A stretch of 49,932 nucleotides of DNA from Ignavibacteriaceae bacterium (GCA_013388525.1 JACAFA010000171.1:1-49932); one strand, 5' to 3'. Shown: positions 26,456 through 34,417, counted from the first letter of the stretch. Notes: a model not told the origin generated them from the sequence alone. A program made the numbers and translations.

Positions 26456-27468
26456 AAGTATATGACAAACACTCCCTGAACGAATATCATCAATCACTTA
26501 CCTATGATGATATAAGCCTTATACCCACAAAAATATCCAGAATAAAATCGAGAAAAGAAGTTGATACTTCATCCAGATTTTTAGGGCTTAAACTTTTACT
26601 TCCTATCATTTCGAGCCCGATGGAATCTGTAACCGGAATTGAAATGGCAATCGAACTACATTCTCTCGGCTGTATCGGAATAGTAAACCGTTTTGATTCA
26701 TCATTGAATGAATTACTCAGCAATAAAAATAACATTCGAAAGATTACCGCAATTTCAATTGCATTAAATACGCCTTTGGACACAATAAAAAAACTTGCTG
26801 AAGGAAGAAAAATAATTTGTATTGATACAGCCAATGCAAATAACAGAGAAGTATTAAAGAAAACTGAATTGTTAAAAAATAATCTGGACATCAAAGTTAT
26901 AGTTGGAAATACTGCGCACGGGGCATCGCTCAAACAGCTTGTAGATGCCGGTGCTGATGGTGTCAGGGTTGGAATCGGGAGCGGCAGCGTTTGTTCTACG
27001 AGCATTCAAACTGGAATTGGTATCGGACAGGTATCATCTATTCTTGATGTTTATTTTGCGAGAGAAGAAGCTAAATTGAAAATTGCAATTATTGCCGACG
27101 GAGGAATTAAAGGTGCAGGTGATGTTGCTAAAGCAATTGCTCTCGGTGCAGATGCAGTTATGCTTGGTAGATTACTTGCCGGCACAAGAGAAACTCCCGG
27201 TGAAGTTATTCGCTATCGTGATCAACTCTGGAAAAAGTATCGTGGCTCGGCTTCATTTGGAGTAAAAATGAAAAATGAATTTATTGAAGGAGAGGAAACT
27301 ATGGTAGCTTACAAAGGTGCGGTTAAGAATGTTATAAATGCTGTATCTGATGGTTTACGAAGTTCTATGAGTTATATGAATTGCCGGACAATAGATGATT
27401 TAAGAAAAACAGAATGCTTTGCTGTACTTAGTAACTATTCATATCTAGAAAGACTTCCCAAACCGTGA
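26452..27468 (+). CDS. IMP dehydrogenase/GMP reductase family protein without CBS domains
   Basis: TIM-barrel purine nucleotide oxidoreductase of 338 residues. It has the N-terminal [10 protein letters not shown], the catalytic-loop Cys in GSGSVCSTS (C181), the phosphate-binding [30 protein letters not shown] and the flap-like [14 protein letters not shown] dehydrogenase normally carries a ~120-residue CBS insertion after about residue 95; here it is absent, giving a length closer to GMP reductase. [11 protein letters not shown] also recalls GMP reductase. Whether it makes XMP from IMP or IMP from GMP cannot be settled from sequence. It overlaps pepF by 4 bases. Confidence 0.78.
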   Translation: MKVYDKHSLNEYHQSLTYDDISLIPTKISRIKSRKEVDTSSRFLGLKLLLPIISSPMESVTGIEMAIELHSLGCIGIVNRFDSSLNELLSNKNNIRKITAISIALNTPLDTIKKLAEGRKIICIDTANANNREVLKKTELLKNNLDIKVIVGNTAHGASLKQLVDAGADGVRVGIGSGSVCSTSIQTGIGIGQVSSILDVYFAREEAKLKIAIIADGGIKGAGDVAKAIALGADAVMLGRLLAGTRETPGEVIRYRDQLWKKYRGSASFGVKMKNEFIEGEETMVAYKGAVKNVINAVSDGLRSSMSYMNCRTIDDLRKTECFAVLSNYSYLERLPKP

Positions 27469-27513
27469 TTTATTTTTGTAATTTTCCGGTGTTAATTTTT
27501 AATTTAAGGAGAA

Positions 27514-28032
27514 ATGAAAATGGGTAAAATGAAATTTCAAAAAAGTATTGAGCTTTTAAACAAGGCTGTTGCTGATGAACTGCTTGCCATTCACCAGTAT
27601 ATGTATTTTCATTTTCATTGTGATGATCAGGGTTATGATCTTCTTGCAAACCTTTTCAAGAAAACAGCAATTCAGGAAATGGGGCACGTAGAAGTCCTGT
27701 CAGAAAGAATTCTGTTTCTTAAGGGCGATGTTGAAATGAAAATTCTTGGCGAAGTTAAAAAGATAAAAGATCCAAAAGATATGCTTAAATGTGCTGCTGA
27801 TATGGAAGACGAAAGCGCCAAGGAATATAATATCTGGGCAAATGAATGTTCAGCTAATGCAGATTCAGTTTCAAAAAAAATCTTTGAAGATTTAGTCCTT
27901 GATGAAGAAACTCACTTCGATCAGTTTGATACCGAAATGGGAAATATGATAAAATTCGGTGATAATTATTTTGCTCTTCAGGCAATCGAGAGAAGCAAAG
28001 TTGTTTCATCAAGAGGTCCTGCAGCACAATAG
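27514..28032 (+). CDS. bfr: Bacterioferritin-like iron-storage protein
   Basis: Four-helix ferritin-like subunit of 172 residues. Di-iron ligands are visible in the helices: ADELLAIHQYMYFHFH, then IQEMGHVEVLSERI (E-x-x-H), DMEDESAKEY and DLVLDEETHFDQFD (E-x-x-H). The segment around LKGDVEM resembles the haem-binding Met region of bacterioferritin. The family oxidises and stores iron in a 24-subunit shell. The start ATG at 27514 sits behind AAGGAGAA. In-frame ATGs at 27520 and 27529 are alternatives that would shorten it slightly. A hairpin with a T-rich tail follows the stop. Confidence 0.85.
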   Translation: MKMGKMKFQKSIELLNKAVADELLAIHQYMYFHFHCDDQGYDLLANLFKKTAIQEMGHVEVLSERILFLKGDVEMKILGEVKKIKDPKDMLKCAADMEDESAKEYNIWANECSANADSVSKKIFEDLVLDEETHFDQFDTEMGNMIKFGDNYFALQAIERSKVVSSRGPAAQ

Positions 28033-28033
28033 C

Positions 28034-28072
28034 TTCAGTTTCTAAAGAACTGAGATTTGTCTTTTTTGTTTT
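28034..28072 (+). terminator. Probable terminator after bfr
   Basis: TCAGTT (28035-28040) pairs with AACTGA (28048-28053) across a 7-nt loop, followed by GATTTGTC and T6GTTTT. The stem is short but the tail is T-rich, consistent with intrinsic termination. Confidence 0.5.
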
Positions 28073-28145
28073 ATAAAATGTAATAGATTTTAAGTCATAA
28101 GCTGAAGAGAATTATCTGAAATATTTTGAATGAAGGAGGATAGAT

Positions 28146-28688
28146 TTGAATTCAATTGAATTAATAAAAATTTTTGCTCTGATACTTTTTGCTCTTTTTA
28201 TCTTTAGTTGTGCTGAAGAAGAAACCACCGAACCAACAGATGAAAATTTGCTTATCAATACCTCCTTTGAAAAGAATGGAAGATTTTCATCTGACGGCTG
28301 GACTCTTCCTGCACAAAGTGATTCCTCATTAGACGTCCCTTCCGGCGGTGGAAGTTTTTCGCTCGTACTGGAAGCAACACAACCACCCGAAGCTTATGCT
28401 CAAATAAAAGTACCGGTTAAAACTGAGTTTAATGAATTCAAACTTACGTTCTGGTCAAAATACAGTGTGATTGAAGGTAAAGCTATTTTGTCTTTACTTC
28501 GTGGTGGATCAATAATTAAATCAACAAGTATTACGGTTGATGACATAATTTGGAAAAGTTATAGTATTCAGGATACATTTAGCGTTGCAACAGGTGATTC
28601 ATTTATAGTTCAGTTAAATGCAGGAATTACTCAACTGCTTCCGGGCAAAACTTATTTTGATCTGTGCAAACTTTACGGTGTGGAATAA
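28146..28688 (+). CDS. Lipoprotein with a carbohydrate-binding-module-like beta-sandwich
   Basis: This protein of 180 residues begins with a TTG codon behind a strong GAAGGAGG site, which supports the non-ATG start. The hydrophobic leader ends FALFIFSC (Cys22), a lipobox, followed by an acidic/Thr-rich linker (AEEETTEPTDEN). The mature part opens LLINTSFEKNGRFSSDGW, the usual entry strand of galactose-binding-like (CBM_4_9/CBM6-type) jelly rolls, and includes AYAQIKVPV and FKLTFWSKYS. It probably binds a ligand at the outer surface. The domain assignment is an inference. It is convergent with copA, 10 bases away. Confidence 0.6.
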   Translation: MNSIELIKIFALILFALFIFSCAEEETTEPTDENLLINTSFEKNGRFSSDGWTLPAQSDSSLDVPSGGGSFSLVLEATQPPEAYAQIKVPVKTEFNEFKLTFWSKYSVIEGKAILSLLRGGSIIKSTSITVDDIIWKSYSIQDTFSVATGDSFIVQLNAGITQLLPGKTYFDLCKLYGVE

Positions 28689-28698
28689 CATCCGGCTG

Positions 28699-30951
28699 CT
28701 AAAGCTTTTTCCTCTTCAACCTTAATGAGTTGGTTACAACTGAAACAGAACTGAAAGACATTGCAATAGCTGCAATCATTGGATTAAGTAACCCAAGTGC
28801 TGCCAGTGGAACCCCGATAAGATTATAAATAAAAGCCCAGAATAAATTCTGTTTAATTGTCTTCAATGTTAATCTTGAAAGTTTAATTGCTTTAGTAACT
28901 CCATTTAAATCACCGGTCATCAATACGATATCCCCTGATTCAATAGCCACATCCGTTCCAGTACCCATTGCAATTCCTACATCACTTTGTGCCAACGCAG
29001 GTGCATCATTAATTCCATCGCCAACCATGGCAACAATTCTACCACTACTTTGATATTCTGAAACTACATTCAATTTATCTTCCGGCAGTAATTCAGCTTT
29101 GTAATCATCAAAACCGGTTTTCTCCGCTATCTTTTTTGCAACCTGATTGTTATCTCCTGTAAGTAAAACAGTTTTTAGGTTCATACTTTTAAGTTTTGAG
29201 ATAACTGCTGTTGAGTCTTTTTTTATTTTATCTTCGAGAGCAATAATTCCTTTTAATTCTTTATTAATGACAATAAAAACTATTGTTTTTCCGCTTGCTG
29301 AAAGTTCAGCAATTACGGGATCAAAAGCTTCAGTGTTTATTGAATGATCTTCCATCAGTATTTTATTGCCAATTAGTATTTCATTACCTCTGACCTTGCC
29401 TTTCAGTCCGGCTCCTGTTAAACTCTCAAAATTTTCAACTTCTTCTATTTTAATTCCTCTTTCTTTCCCATAACCGACAATCGCCTCAGCTATCGGGTGC
29501 TCAGATTTTTGTTCTAATGCGATTGCAAAAGGTAGTAACTCTTTCTCATCAATTAAGTGGGGATGAACTGAAGTAACTTCTGGTTTTCCGGCAGTTATTG
29601 TCCCGGTTTTATCAAAAATTATTGTATCTAATTTATGAGCTAGCTCAAGACTTTCAGCGTTCCTGATTAGAATACCTTGCTGAGCACCTTTGCCCGTACC
29701 AACGATTATTGCAGTAGGTGTTGCAAGCCCAAGAGCACATGGACAGGCGATAATCAGTACTGCAACAAAATTTAACAGTGCAGAACTCAATCCAACAGTA
29801 CCAAGAAATAACCATCCTGAAAAAGTTATAACTGCAATCATAATAATTACAGGTACAAATACGGCGGCGATTTTATCAGCCAGTTTTTGAATCGGAGCTT
29901 TTGAACCCTGAGCTTCTTCAACCATTTTAATAATCTGACCAAGGATAGAATTATCCCCGATAGCTGTAACTTCAAATTCAAAACTTCCGGTTTTATTTAT
30001 CGTTCCTCCGATTACTTTTGCACCAACATTTTTTTCTACAGGCATTGGTTCACCTGTTATCATTGATTCATCAATCACTGAATTGCCTCTGATTATTTTT
30101 CCGTCAGCAGGAATTTTACCACCGGGCTTTATAACAACTATATCACCCGGTTGTAACTCATCAATGGGAATCTCCTTTTCAATATCGTTCTTTTTTACAA
30201 TAACCTTTTGAGGCTTAAGTTCGATTAATTTTTTTATTGCCAATCCGGTTTTTGATTTTGCTCTGCTTTCAAGCAATCTGCCCAGCAAAATTAGAGTAAT
30301 AATGACTGTAGTTGTTTCAAAATATGTATGAGTAGAAAGAGATGAATCTGAAAAAATTTCAGGAAACAATGCGATAAGTGTGCTGTAGATAAAAGCCGAG
30401 CCTGTTCCAATAGCAACAAGCGAATTCATATCTGCAGTTAAATGCTTAAGGTTATTAAAAAAAATTTTGTAAAATCTATTACCTGAAATAAACACAACCG
30501 GAATGGTTAGTACGAAAAGAATTTTATTTACGGTTTCATTCGGTAAGGGAAATAACTGGTGAAAATCTGTCCACATCATTCCCATACTAATCATAAAAAT
30601 CGGAATTGTAAAAATTATTGAGATAATAAAATCAAGCTTTAATTTTTTATCATACTGTTTAATCGTCTCAATTTGGTTTATTACTTTTGCTTTACTTCCG
30701 TCTTTTTTGTACTGTTCCAGAATAATTTTATAACCTGCTTCTTCGACTGCTTTTTTGATCTTTGACAAAGAAACAAAATCATCAATCTCAAAAGTTGCTT
30801 TTTCAGTTGCAAGATTTACGGAAACATTTTTAACTCCATCAATTTTGCTTATTGATTTTTCAACCCTTGCAACACAACTTGCGCAAGTCATTCCTTCTAC
30901 CGGTGCACTAATCTTTTGATTTTTATTTTTTGGAATACTGTTTTCAATCAT
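28699..30951 (-). CDS. copA: Copper-exporting P1B-type ATPase
   Basis: Inner-membrane ATPase of 750 residues that pumps Cu+ out of the cytoplasm. An N-terminal heavy-metal-associated domain has GMTCASC (C23, C26). Eight membrane segments surround the ion motif ACPCALG (403-405), which specifies Cu+/Ag+. The catalytic core shows TGE (299-301), DKTGT (phosphorylated D447), the SEHPIAEAI nucleotide-binding loop, MVGDGINDAPAL and a C-terminal MSFSSVSVVTNSLRL, also typical of Cu+ pumps. The metallochaperone gene lies 14 bases upstream in the same transcript. Silver cannot be excluded as a second substrate. Confidence 0.93.
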   Translation of the reverse strand: MIENSIPKNKNQKISAPVEGMTCASCVARVEKSISKIDGVKNVSVNLATEKATFEIDDFVSLSKIKKAVEEAGYKIILEQYKKDGSKAKVINQIETIKQYDKKLKLDFIISIIFTIPIFMISMGMMWTDFHQLFPLPNETVNKILFVLTIPVVFISGNRFYKIFFNNLKHLTADMNSLVAIGTGSAFIYSTLIALFPEIFSDSSLSTHTYFETTTVIITLILLGRLLESRAKSKTGLAIKKLIELKPQKVIVKKNDIEKEIPIDELQPGDIVVIKPGGKIPADGKIIRGNSVIDESMITGEPMPVEKNVGAKVIGGTINKTGSFEFEVTAIGDNSILGQIIKMVEEAQGSKAPIQKLADKIAAVFVPVIIMIAVITFSGWLFLGTVGLSSALLNFVAVLIIACPCALGLATPTAIIVGTGKGAQQGILIRNAESLELAHKLDTIIFDKTGTITAGKPEVTSVHPHLIDEKELLPFAIALEQKSEHPIAEAIVGYGKERGIKIEEVENFESLTGAGLKGKVRGNEILIGNKILMEDHSINTEAFDPVIAELSASGKTIVFIVINKELKGIIALEDKIKKDSTAVISKLKSMNLKTVLLTGDNNQVAKKIAEKTGFDDYKAELLPEDKLNVVSEYQSSGRIVAMVGDGINDAPALAQSDVGIAMGTGTDVAIESGDIVLMTGDLNGVTKAIKLSRLTLKTIKQNLFWAFIYNLIGVPLAALGLLNPMIAAIAMSFSSVSVVTNSLRLKRKKL

Positions 30952-30965
30952 TAGAATTAATTTCT

Positions 30966-31163
30966 TTATTTTATTACTATGAAACCGGCATCTTCAATTG
31001 CTTTTGTAATCAACTCTTCGTTGATTTTATTTTCATCAAATTCAACTTTAGCAGATCCAATTTCAACTTTAAACTCCCTCAGGTTCATTTTCGCCAGATT
31101 TTTTTGAACAGCCATTACACAATGGTTGCAGCTCATTCCTTCAATTTTAAATTCTTTATTCAT
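30966..31163 (-). CDS. copZ: Heavy-metal-associated domain copper chaperone (CopZ-like)
   Basis: Single ferredoxin-like HMA domain of 65 residues that binds Cu+ through GMSCNHC (C12 and C15 from the chosen start) and hands it to the ATPase. I take the ATG at 31163 (MNKEFKIEGMSC), which has AAAGGA 5 bases upstream; a longer frame to 31202 adds 13 polar residues without a ribosome-binding site. It is directly upstream of copA (14 bases), a standard copper-detoxification pair. It could also serve other soft metals. Confidence 0.88.
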   Translation of the reverse strand: MNKEFKIEGMSCNHCVMAVQKNLAKMNLREFKVEIGSAKVEFDENKINEELITKAIEDAGFIVIK

Positions 31164-31210
31164 TTTTCCTTTCTTCAGATGATTTGCATTTTTATTAAAC
31201 AATCAAAAAT

Positions 31211-31230
31211 AATTGAAAAGATATTCAATT
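31211..31230. promoter_or_regulatory. Inverted repeat upstream of copZ-copA, candidate operator
   Basis: AATTGAA (31211-31217) and TTCAATT (31224-31230) are exact reverse complements separated by 6 bases, about 48 bases before the copZ ATG. The position suits a metal-sensor operator, but the AT-rich context makes chance plausible. No CueR-type or CsoR gene is in the window. Confidence 0.3.
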
Positions 31231-31322
31231 ATTAAGAATTATAAAGTGTATTCTTCTTATCTAAATTAACGATTAAGCACCTGAGAGAAAGTTAATCTTA
31301 ATAATTCAGAGGAGCTTTTGTG

Positions 31323-31365
31323 ATGATTTCCTGTAACTAACTATTTTTATTGATTTTACAGGAAA
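31323..31365 (+). promoter_or_regulatory. Five-codon leader ORF overlapping an inverted repeat upstream of the HU-family gene
   Basis: ATG ATT TCC TGT AAC TAA (31323-31340) is preceded by AGAGGAG (31308-31314), a strong site with 8-nt spacing. The codons overlap TTTCCTGTAA (31327-31336), which is exactly complementary to TTACAGGAAA (31356-31365). The arrangement resembles a leader peptide coupled to a stem-loop, located ~70-110 bases before the HU gene start. Regulation is inferred, not shown. Confidence 0.35.
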
Positions 31366-31431
31366 ACTTGATTACTTTAGCAGCCTGATTTACAGAAAAT
31401 AAATTAAAATATTAATCTTAAAGGTGCAAAA

Positions 31432-31731
31432 ATGACGAAGGCTGACATAGTAGATAAGGTTGCAGCCGGAACCGGTCTAACTAAACTGGAAACCGAAGCT
31501 ATTATTGAAGGTTTCCTTAAAACAGTAATTGAAGCTTTAAAGGAAGGGAAGGGCATCGAGATCAGGGGTTTCGGAAGTTACAGAGTAAAAAAGAAAAATC
31601 CGCGTCAGGCAAGAAATCCAAAGACTGGTGAATCGGTTTTTGTCCCAGAACATTATGTCCCAACATTTAAATTCTCTAAAGACTTTAAAGAATTGGTTAA
31701 CACTGGAATGTTAGAGAAAAACAGGAGATAG
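31432..31731 (+). CDS. HU/IHF-family DNA-binding protein
   Basis: Histone-like DNA-bending protein of 99 residues. It opens with the dimerisation helices (MTKADIVDKVAAGTGLTKLE) and has the beta-arm segment RGFGSYRVKKKNPRQARNPKTGE with the intercalating proline, then VPTFKFSKDFKELVN. Members compact the nucleoid and help in recombination and transcription. It cannot be told from sequence whether it is a homodimeric HU or an IHF subunit. AAGGTG precedes the ATG. A zinc-ribbon/TPR gene starts 7 bases after its stop, so both are likely co-transcribed. Confidence 0.9.
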   Translation: MTKADIVDKVAAGTGLTKLETEAIIEGFLKTVIEALKEGKGIEIRGFGSYRVKKKNPRQARNPKTGESVFVPEHYVPTFKFSKDFKELVNTGMLEKNRR

Positions 31732-31738
31732 TTAAAGA

Positions 31739-32596
31739 GTGAAATATTGTCCCGAATGTGGATTTAAAATAGAAGGAGAATTTAAGTTTTGTCCGAACTG
31801 CGGAAGCCAAATCAATTCTTCTAACAAAGAAAATGATGTTGCTATCCAGAGAATAATTTGTAAAAATTGTGGTGAAGAAAATCCGATTGATAATACGGAA
31901 TGTTTTAGCTGTGGTATTCCTTTAAAAGAAAGTAGAAATAAAAAACAGACTTCATCGAAGCAGGAAAGTAAAAAGAATGCTTTAAAAAAATCTGAAAGCA
32001 AGAGTTTTTCAGATAAAGGTAAAACAACTGGTGGAGAGAAAGTTCTTGATAATAAAAAAATCTTACTGATTTCTTCAGCTATTGTTGTGATATTTATATT
32101 CGCATTGATATTCTCAGATGTTTTTGATTCAGGAATACAAAAAAACACATCCCAAATGAATAACCAATCTTCTGACTCTGGTGTAAATCTCGCCAATGTG
32201 GAGGAAATATCCAGGCTCGAAGAGAAAGTAAAAGCCAATCCTGACGATTTGGAATCTACGTTGCATCTTGCACACTTACTTCAGGATTCTGGATTATTAG
32301 AAAAAGCAATCACTAATTATAAAAAATATTTAGCAAGGTTTCCTGAAAATGCTGATGCTCGTGTCGATATGGCTATTTGTTTTTTTAACTTAGGTGATAA
32401 TGCAACGGCAATAAGTGAAATGGAATCTGCAATAAAATATCAACCAAAACATCAGATAGCTCATCTGAACCTTGGGATTGTAAATCTGACAGCAAGAAAT
32501 ATTGAGGCTTCAAAAATTTGGTTTGAGAAAACAGTAGAGCTTGATCCAAACTCAGAAGCAGGAAAAAGAGCACAGGAATTATTAAACTCTCATTAA
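31739..32596 (+). CDS. Zinc-ribbon, single-TM, tetratricopeptide-repeat protein
   Basis: This protein of 285 residues starts at GTG. Residues 4-21 form a zinc ribbon (C4, C7, C18, C21: YCPECG and FCPNCG) and 41-58 a second one (C41, C44, C55, C58). A Lys/Ser-rich linker, one membrane segment (~107-127) and three TPR-like repeats (~150-283, e.g. AKANPDDLESTLHLAHLLQ and IKYQPKHQIAHLNLGIVNL) follow. The ribbons are cytoplasmic and the TPR part periplasmic if the linker is inside. It is a scaffolding type of architecture with no assigned function; it sits in the HU operon. Confidence 0.75.
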   Translation: MKYCPECGFKIEGEFKFCPNCGSQINSSNKENDVAIQRIICKNCGEENPIDNTECFSCGIPLKESRNKKQTSSKQESKKNALKKSESKSFSDKGKTTGGEKVLDNKKILLISSAIVVIFIFALIFSDVFDSGIQKNTSQMNNQSSDSGVNLANVEEISRLEEKVKANPDDLESTLHLAHLLQDSGLLEKAITNYKKYLARFPENADARVDMAICFFNLGDNATAISEMESAIKYQPKHQIAHLNLGIVNLTARNIEASKIWFEKTVELDPNSEAGKRAQELLNSH

Positions 32597-32620
32597 TTAA
32601 AAAACTAAAAGGAAAAGCGA

Positions 32621-32716
32621 ATGCCTTGCGGAAGAAAAAGAAAACGTCATAAAATGTCGACTCACAAACGAAAAAAAAGATTGAGAAAGAATAGACATAA
32701 AAAGAAAATAAGATAA
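32621..32716 (+). CDS. COX24/AURKAIP1-type (bS22/mS38-like) mini ribosomal protein
   Basis: Highly basic 31-residue protein starting MPCGRKRKRHKMSTHKRKKR. It ends KKIR; an AAAGG site lies 8 bases upstream of the ATG. The pattern GxKRKRHKxxTHKRKK is that of the AURKAIP1/COX24 domain, found in mitochondrial mS38, mycobacterial bS22 and small unannotated Bacteroidota genes, whose products bind the small subunit. More than half of its residues are Lys or Arg. The gene is too short for default gene calling. It falls between the TPR gene and tRNA-Thr. Confidence 0.8.
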   Translation: MPCGRKRKRHKMSTHKRKKRLRKNRHKKKIR

Positions 32717-32803
32717 TAGTCTAAACATTGATTGCATCATTTATTTTTTGTTAAGCAATCAACCATTAAGTAAACTAATATATTTATTTAAGATTAAAAT
32801 CTT

Positions 32804-32876
32804 GCCAACTTAGCTCAGCTGGTAGAGCAGCTCATTCGTAATGAGCAGGTCGCCGGTTCGATTCCGGCAGTTGGCT
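32804..32876 (+). tRNA. tRNA-Thr (anticodon CGT)
   Basis: 73-nt cloverleaf: acceptor GCCAACT/AGTTGGC, D stem GCTC/GAGC, anticodon stem GCTCA/TGAGC with loop TTCGTAA, variable AGGTC, T stem GCCGG/CCGGC with loop TTCGATT, and discriminator T. The loop places CGT at 34-36, reading ACG (Thr). No CCA is encoded, so it is added post-transcriptionally. A short palindrome AAGATTAAAATCTT lies directly before it. Confidence 0.95.
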
Positions 32877-32977
32877 CAAGTTGAAAAATTTCCTTTCGTT
32901 CTTATTTAAACTGACTATGGTTCAAAGAATAGCTGGGAAGAAATTTTTAAAAAAGTGAATATTTTTTAAAAAACTTC

Positions 32978-33007
32978 TTGACTTTCTTCGAAATTTTCCA
33001 TTATTTT
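32978..33007 (+). promoter_or_regulatory. Candidate sigma70-type promoter of the dcw cluster
   Basis: TTGACT (32978-32983) and TATTTT (33002-33007) are separated by 18 bases, placing the start point near 33013. An 11-bp A/T inverted repeat (32944-32972) lies just upstream and could act as an UP-like element. The -10 is a moderate match. Confidence 0.45.
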
Positions 33008-33016
33008 CGGAGTGTA

Positions 33017-33036
33017 GTGGGGAAAAGTGGTGAAAA
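33017..33036 (+). promoter_or_regulatory. Tandem MraZ-box repeats (dcw operator)
   Basis: GTGGGGAAAA (33017-33026) and GTGGTGAAAA (33027-33036) are adjacent 10-bp direct repeats differing by one base. MraZ is known to bind tandem GTGG-type repeats with about 10-bp phasing in its own upstream region. The position just after the likely start point suits autorepression of the whole cluster. Confidence 0.7.
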
Positions 33037-33056
33037 ATCCCAAATCATGGAAAAAA

Positions 33057-33494
33057 ATGTTTAAAGGTCAGTTTACATATTCAATAGATTCCAAGAGCAG
33101 AATAAGCATTCCGGCAAAAATTCGTAAGCACATTTCGCCTGAAGCAAACGATACAATTGTGATGACAAAAGGTCTATCAAGTTGTATTGATTTGTACCCC
33201 CTTGATGAGTGGCAGAAAATAGAAGAAAAACTTTTAAAGTTAAATCAATTCCAGCCCGACGATCTCAGGTTTATCAGAATGTTCGTTCAGTATGCACACG
33301 AAGATGTTATGGATACACAATCCAGAATACTTATTCCACAGATGTTGATTGATTATGCAAAAATTGAAAAAGAAGTTTTGATAATCGGAGCTCTTAGAAA
33401 AATAGAAGTCTGGAATCCTAAAATCTATGATGAATATTTAAAGCAATCTCCACTCTCATACGAAGAGATTGCTGCAAAAGTTATGACTGATTGA
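33057..33494 (+). CDS. mraZ: MraZ, transcriptional regulator of the dcw cluster
   Basis: DNA-binding protein of the AbrB-like double-swapped-hairpin fold that represses the dcw operon. The chosen start gives MFKGQFTYSIDSKSRISIPAK, the usual N-terminus of the family. The second repeat (VMDTQSRILIPQMLIDYAK) follows at about residues 85-103. An in-frame GTG at 33027 would extend it by 10 residues, but that codon lies inside the operator repeats, so it is unlikely to be the start. No strong ribosome-binding site precedes 33057. The stop overlaps the rsmH ATG by one base. Confidence 0.9.
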   Translation: MFKGQFTYSIDSKSRISIPAKIRKHISPEANDTIVMTKGLSSCIDLYPLDEWQKIEEKLLKLNQFQPDDLRFIRMFVQYAHEDVMDTQSRILIPQMLIDYAKIEKEVLIIGALRKIEVWNPKIYDEYLKQSPLSYEEIAAKVMTD

Positions 33495-34417
33495 TGACTC
33501 AGGCACATATACCTGTTTTACTTAAAGAGAGTGTTGATTATCTAATTACAAAAAAAGATGGTACTTATTTCGACGGGACTTTGGGATTTGGCGGACATAC
33601 TCAGGCAATTCTCAGAAAGCTGAGTGCAAAGGGTAAAGTTGTTTCTACTGATGTTGATCTGAGTGCTTTCAATTTTTGTAAAGAAAAGTTTAAAGATGAA
33701 AACAGGGTTAAGCTTTATAATTTTAATTTTTCACTTATCGATGTAATTGCTAAGATTGAATCGTTAGAGTTCTTTGATGGTGTGCTGGCAGATCTTGGAG
33801 TTTCTTCTTTTCAACTGGATAATGCCGCAGCAGGTTTTTCTTACAGTATTAATTCAGAACTGGACCTCCGATTAGATAAAAACTTGCGAAAAACTGCTGC
33901 GGATTTTATTAACGAGGATTCAGAAAAGAAAATTGCAGATGTAATTTTTGAATTCGGAGAAGAAAAAAACTCAAGGAAAATTGCGAATCAGATTTTTGAA
34001 GCCCGGAAAATTAAAAGAATAGAAACCACTGATGAGTTAAAAAAAATAATCTCATCAGTTACTAATCCAAAATATTTAACTAAAACATTGTCACGAGTAT
34101 TTCAGGCTTTAAGAATTTATGTGAATGATGAGCTCGGTGCTTTGAAATCTTTTCTTAATAATTCGATTTCAGTACTTAAATCGGGAGGAAGATTGGTAGT
34201 TATAAGTTATCATTCATTGGAAGACAGAATAGTGAAAGAGTTTTTTAAATACGAAAACTTAAGTTGTATATGTCCTCCTGATTCACCGATTTGTACGTGT
34301 GGTAAAGTAAGACGATTGAATATCATTACAAAGAAACCAATTATTCCATCTGATGCAGAAATAAACCAAAATAAAAGAGCGCGAAGTGCAAAATTGAGAG
34401 TTGCTGAAAGAATATGA
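33494..34417 (+). CDS. rsmH: 16S rRNA (cytosine1402-N4)-methyltransferase
   Basis: SAM-dependent enzyme that N4-methylates C1402 in the decoding centre of 16S rRNA. The 307-residue protein starts HIPVLLKESVDYL, followed by the SAM-binding YFDGTLGFGGHTQAIL and the later ADLGVSSFQLDN and VVISYHSLEDRIVK blocks. A C-terminal CICPPDSPICTCG cluster is seen in many family members. The ATG at 33494 overlaps the mraZ stop (TGATG). A TTG one codon earlier is possible but less likely. Normal position in the cluster. Confidence 0.93.
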   Translation: MTQAHIPVLLKESVDYLITKKDGTYFDGTLGFGGHTQAILRKLSAKGKVVSTDVDLSAFNFCKEKFKDENRVKLYNFNFSLIDVIAKIESLEFFDGVLADLGVSSFQLDNAAAGFSYSINSELDLRLDKNLRKTAADFINEDSEKKIADVIFEFGEEKNSRKIANQIFEARKIKRIETTDELKKIISSVTNPKYLTKTLSRVFQALRIYVNDELGALKSFLNNSISVLKSGGRLVVISYHSLEDRIVKEFFKYENLSCICPPDSPICTCGKVRRLNIITKKPIIPSDAEINQNKRARSAKLRVAERI

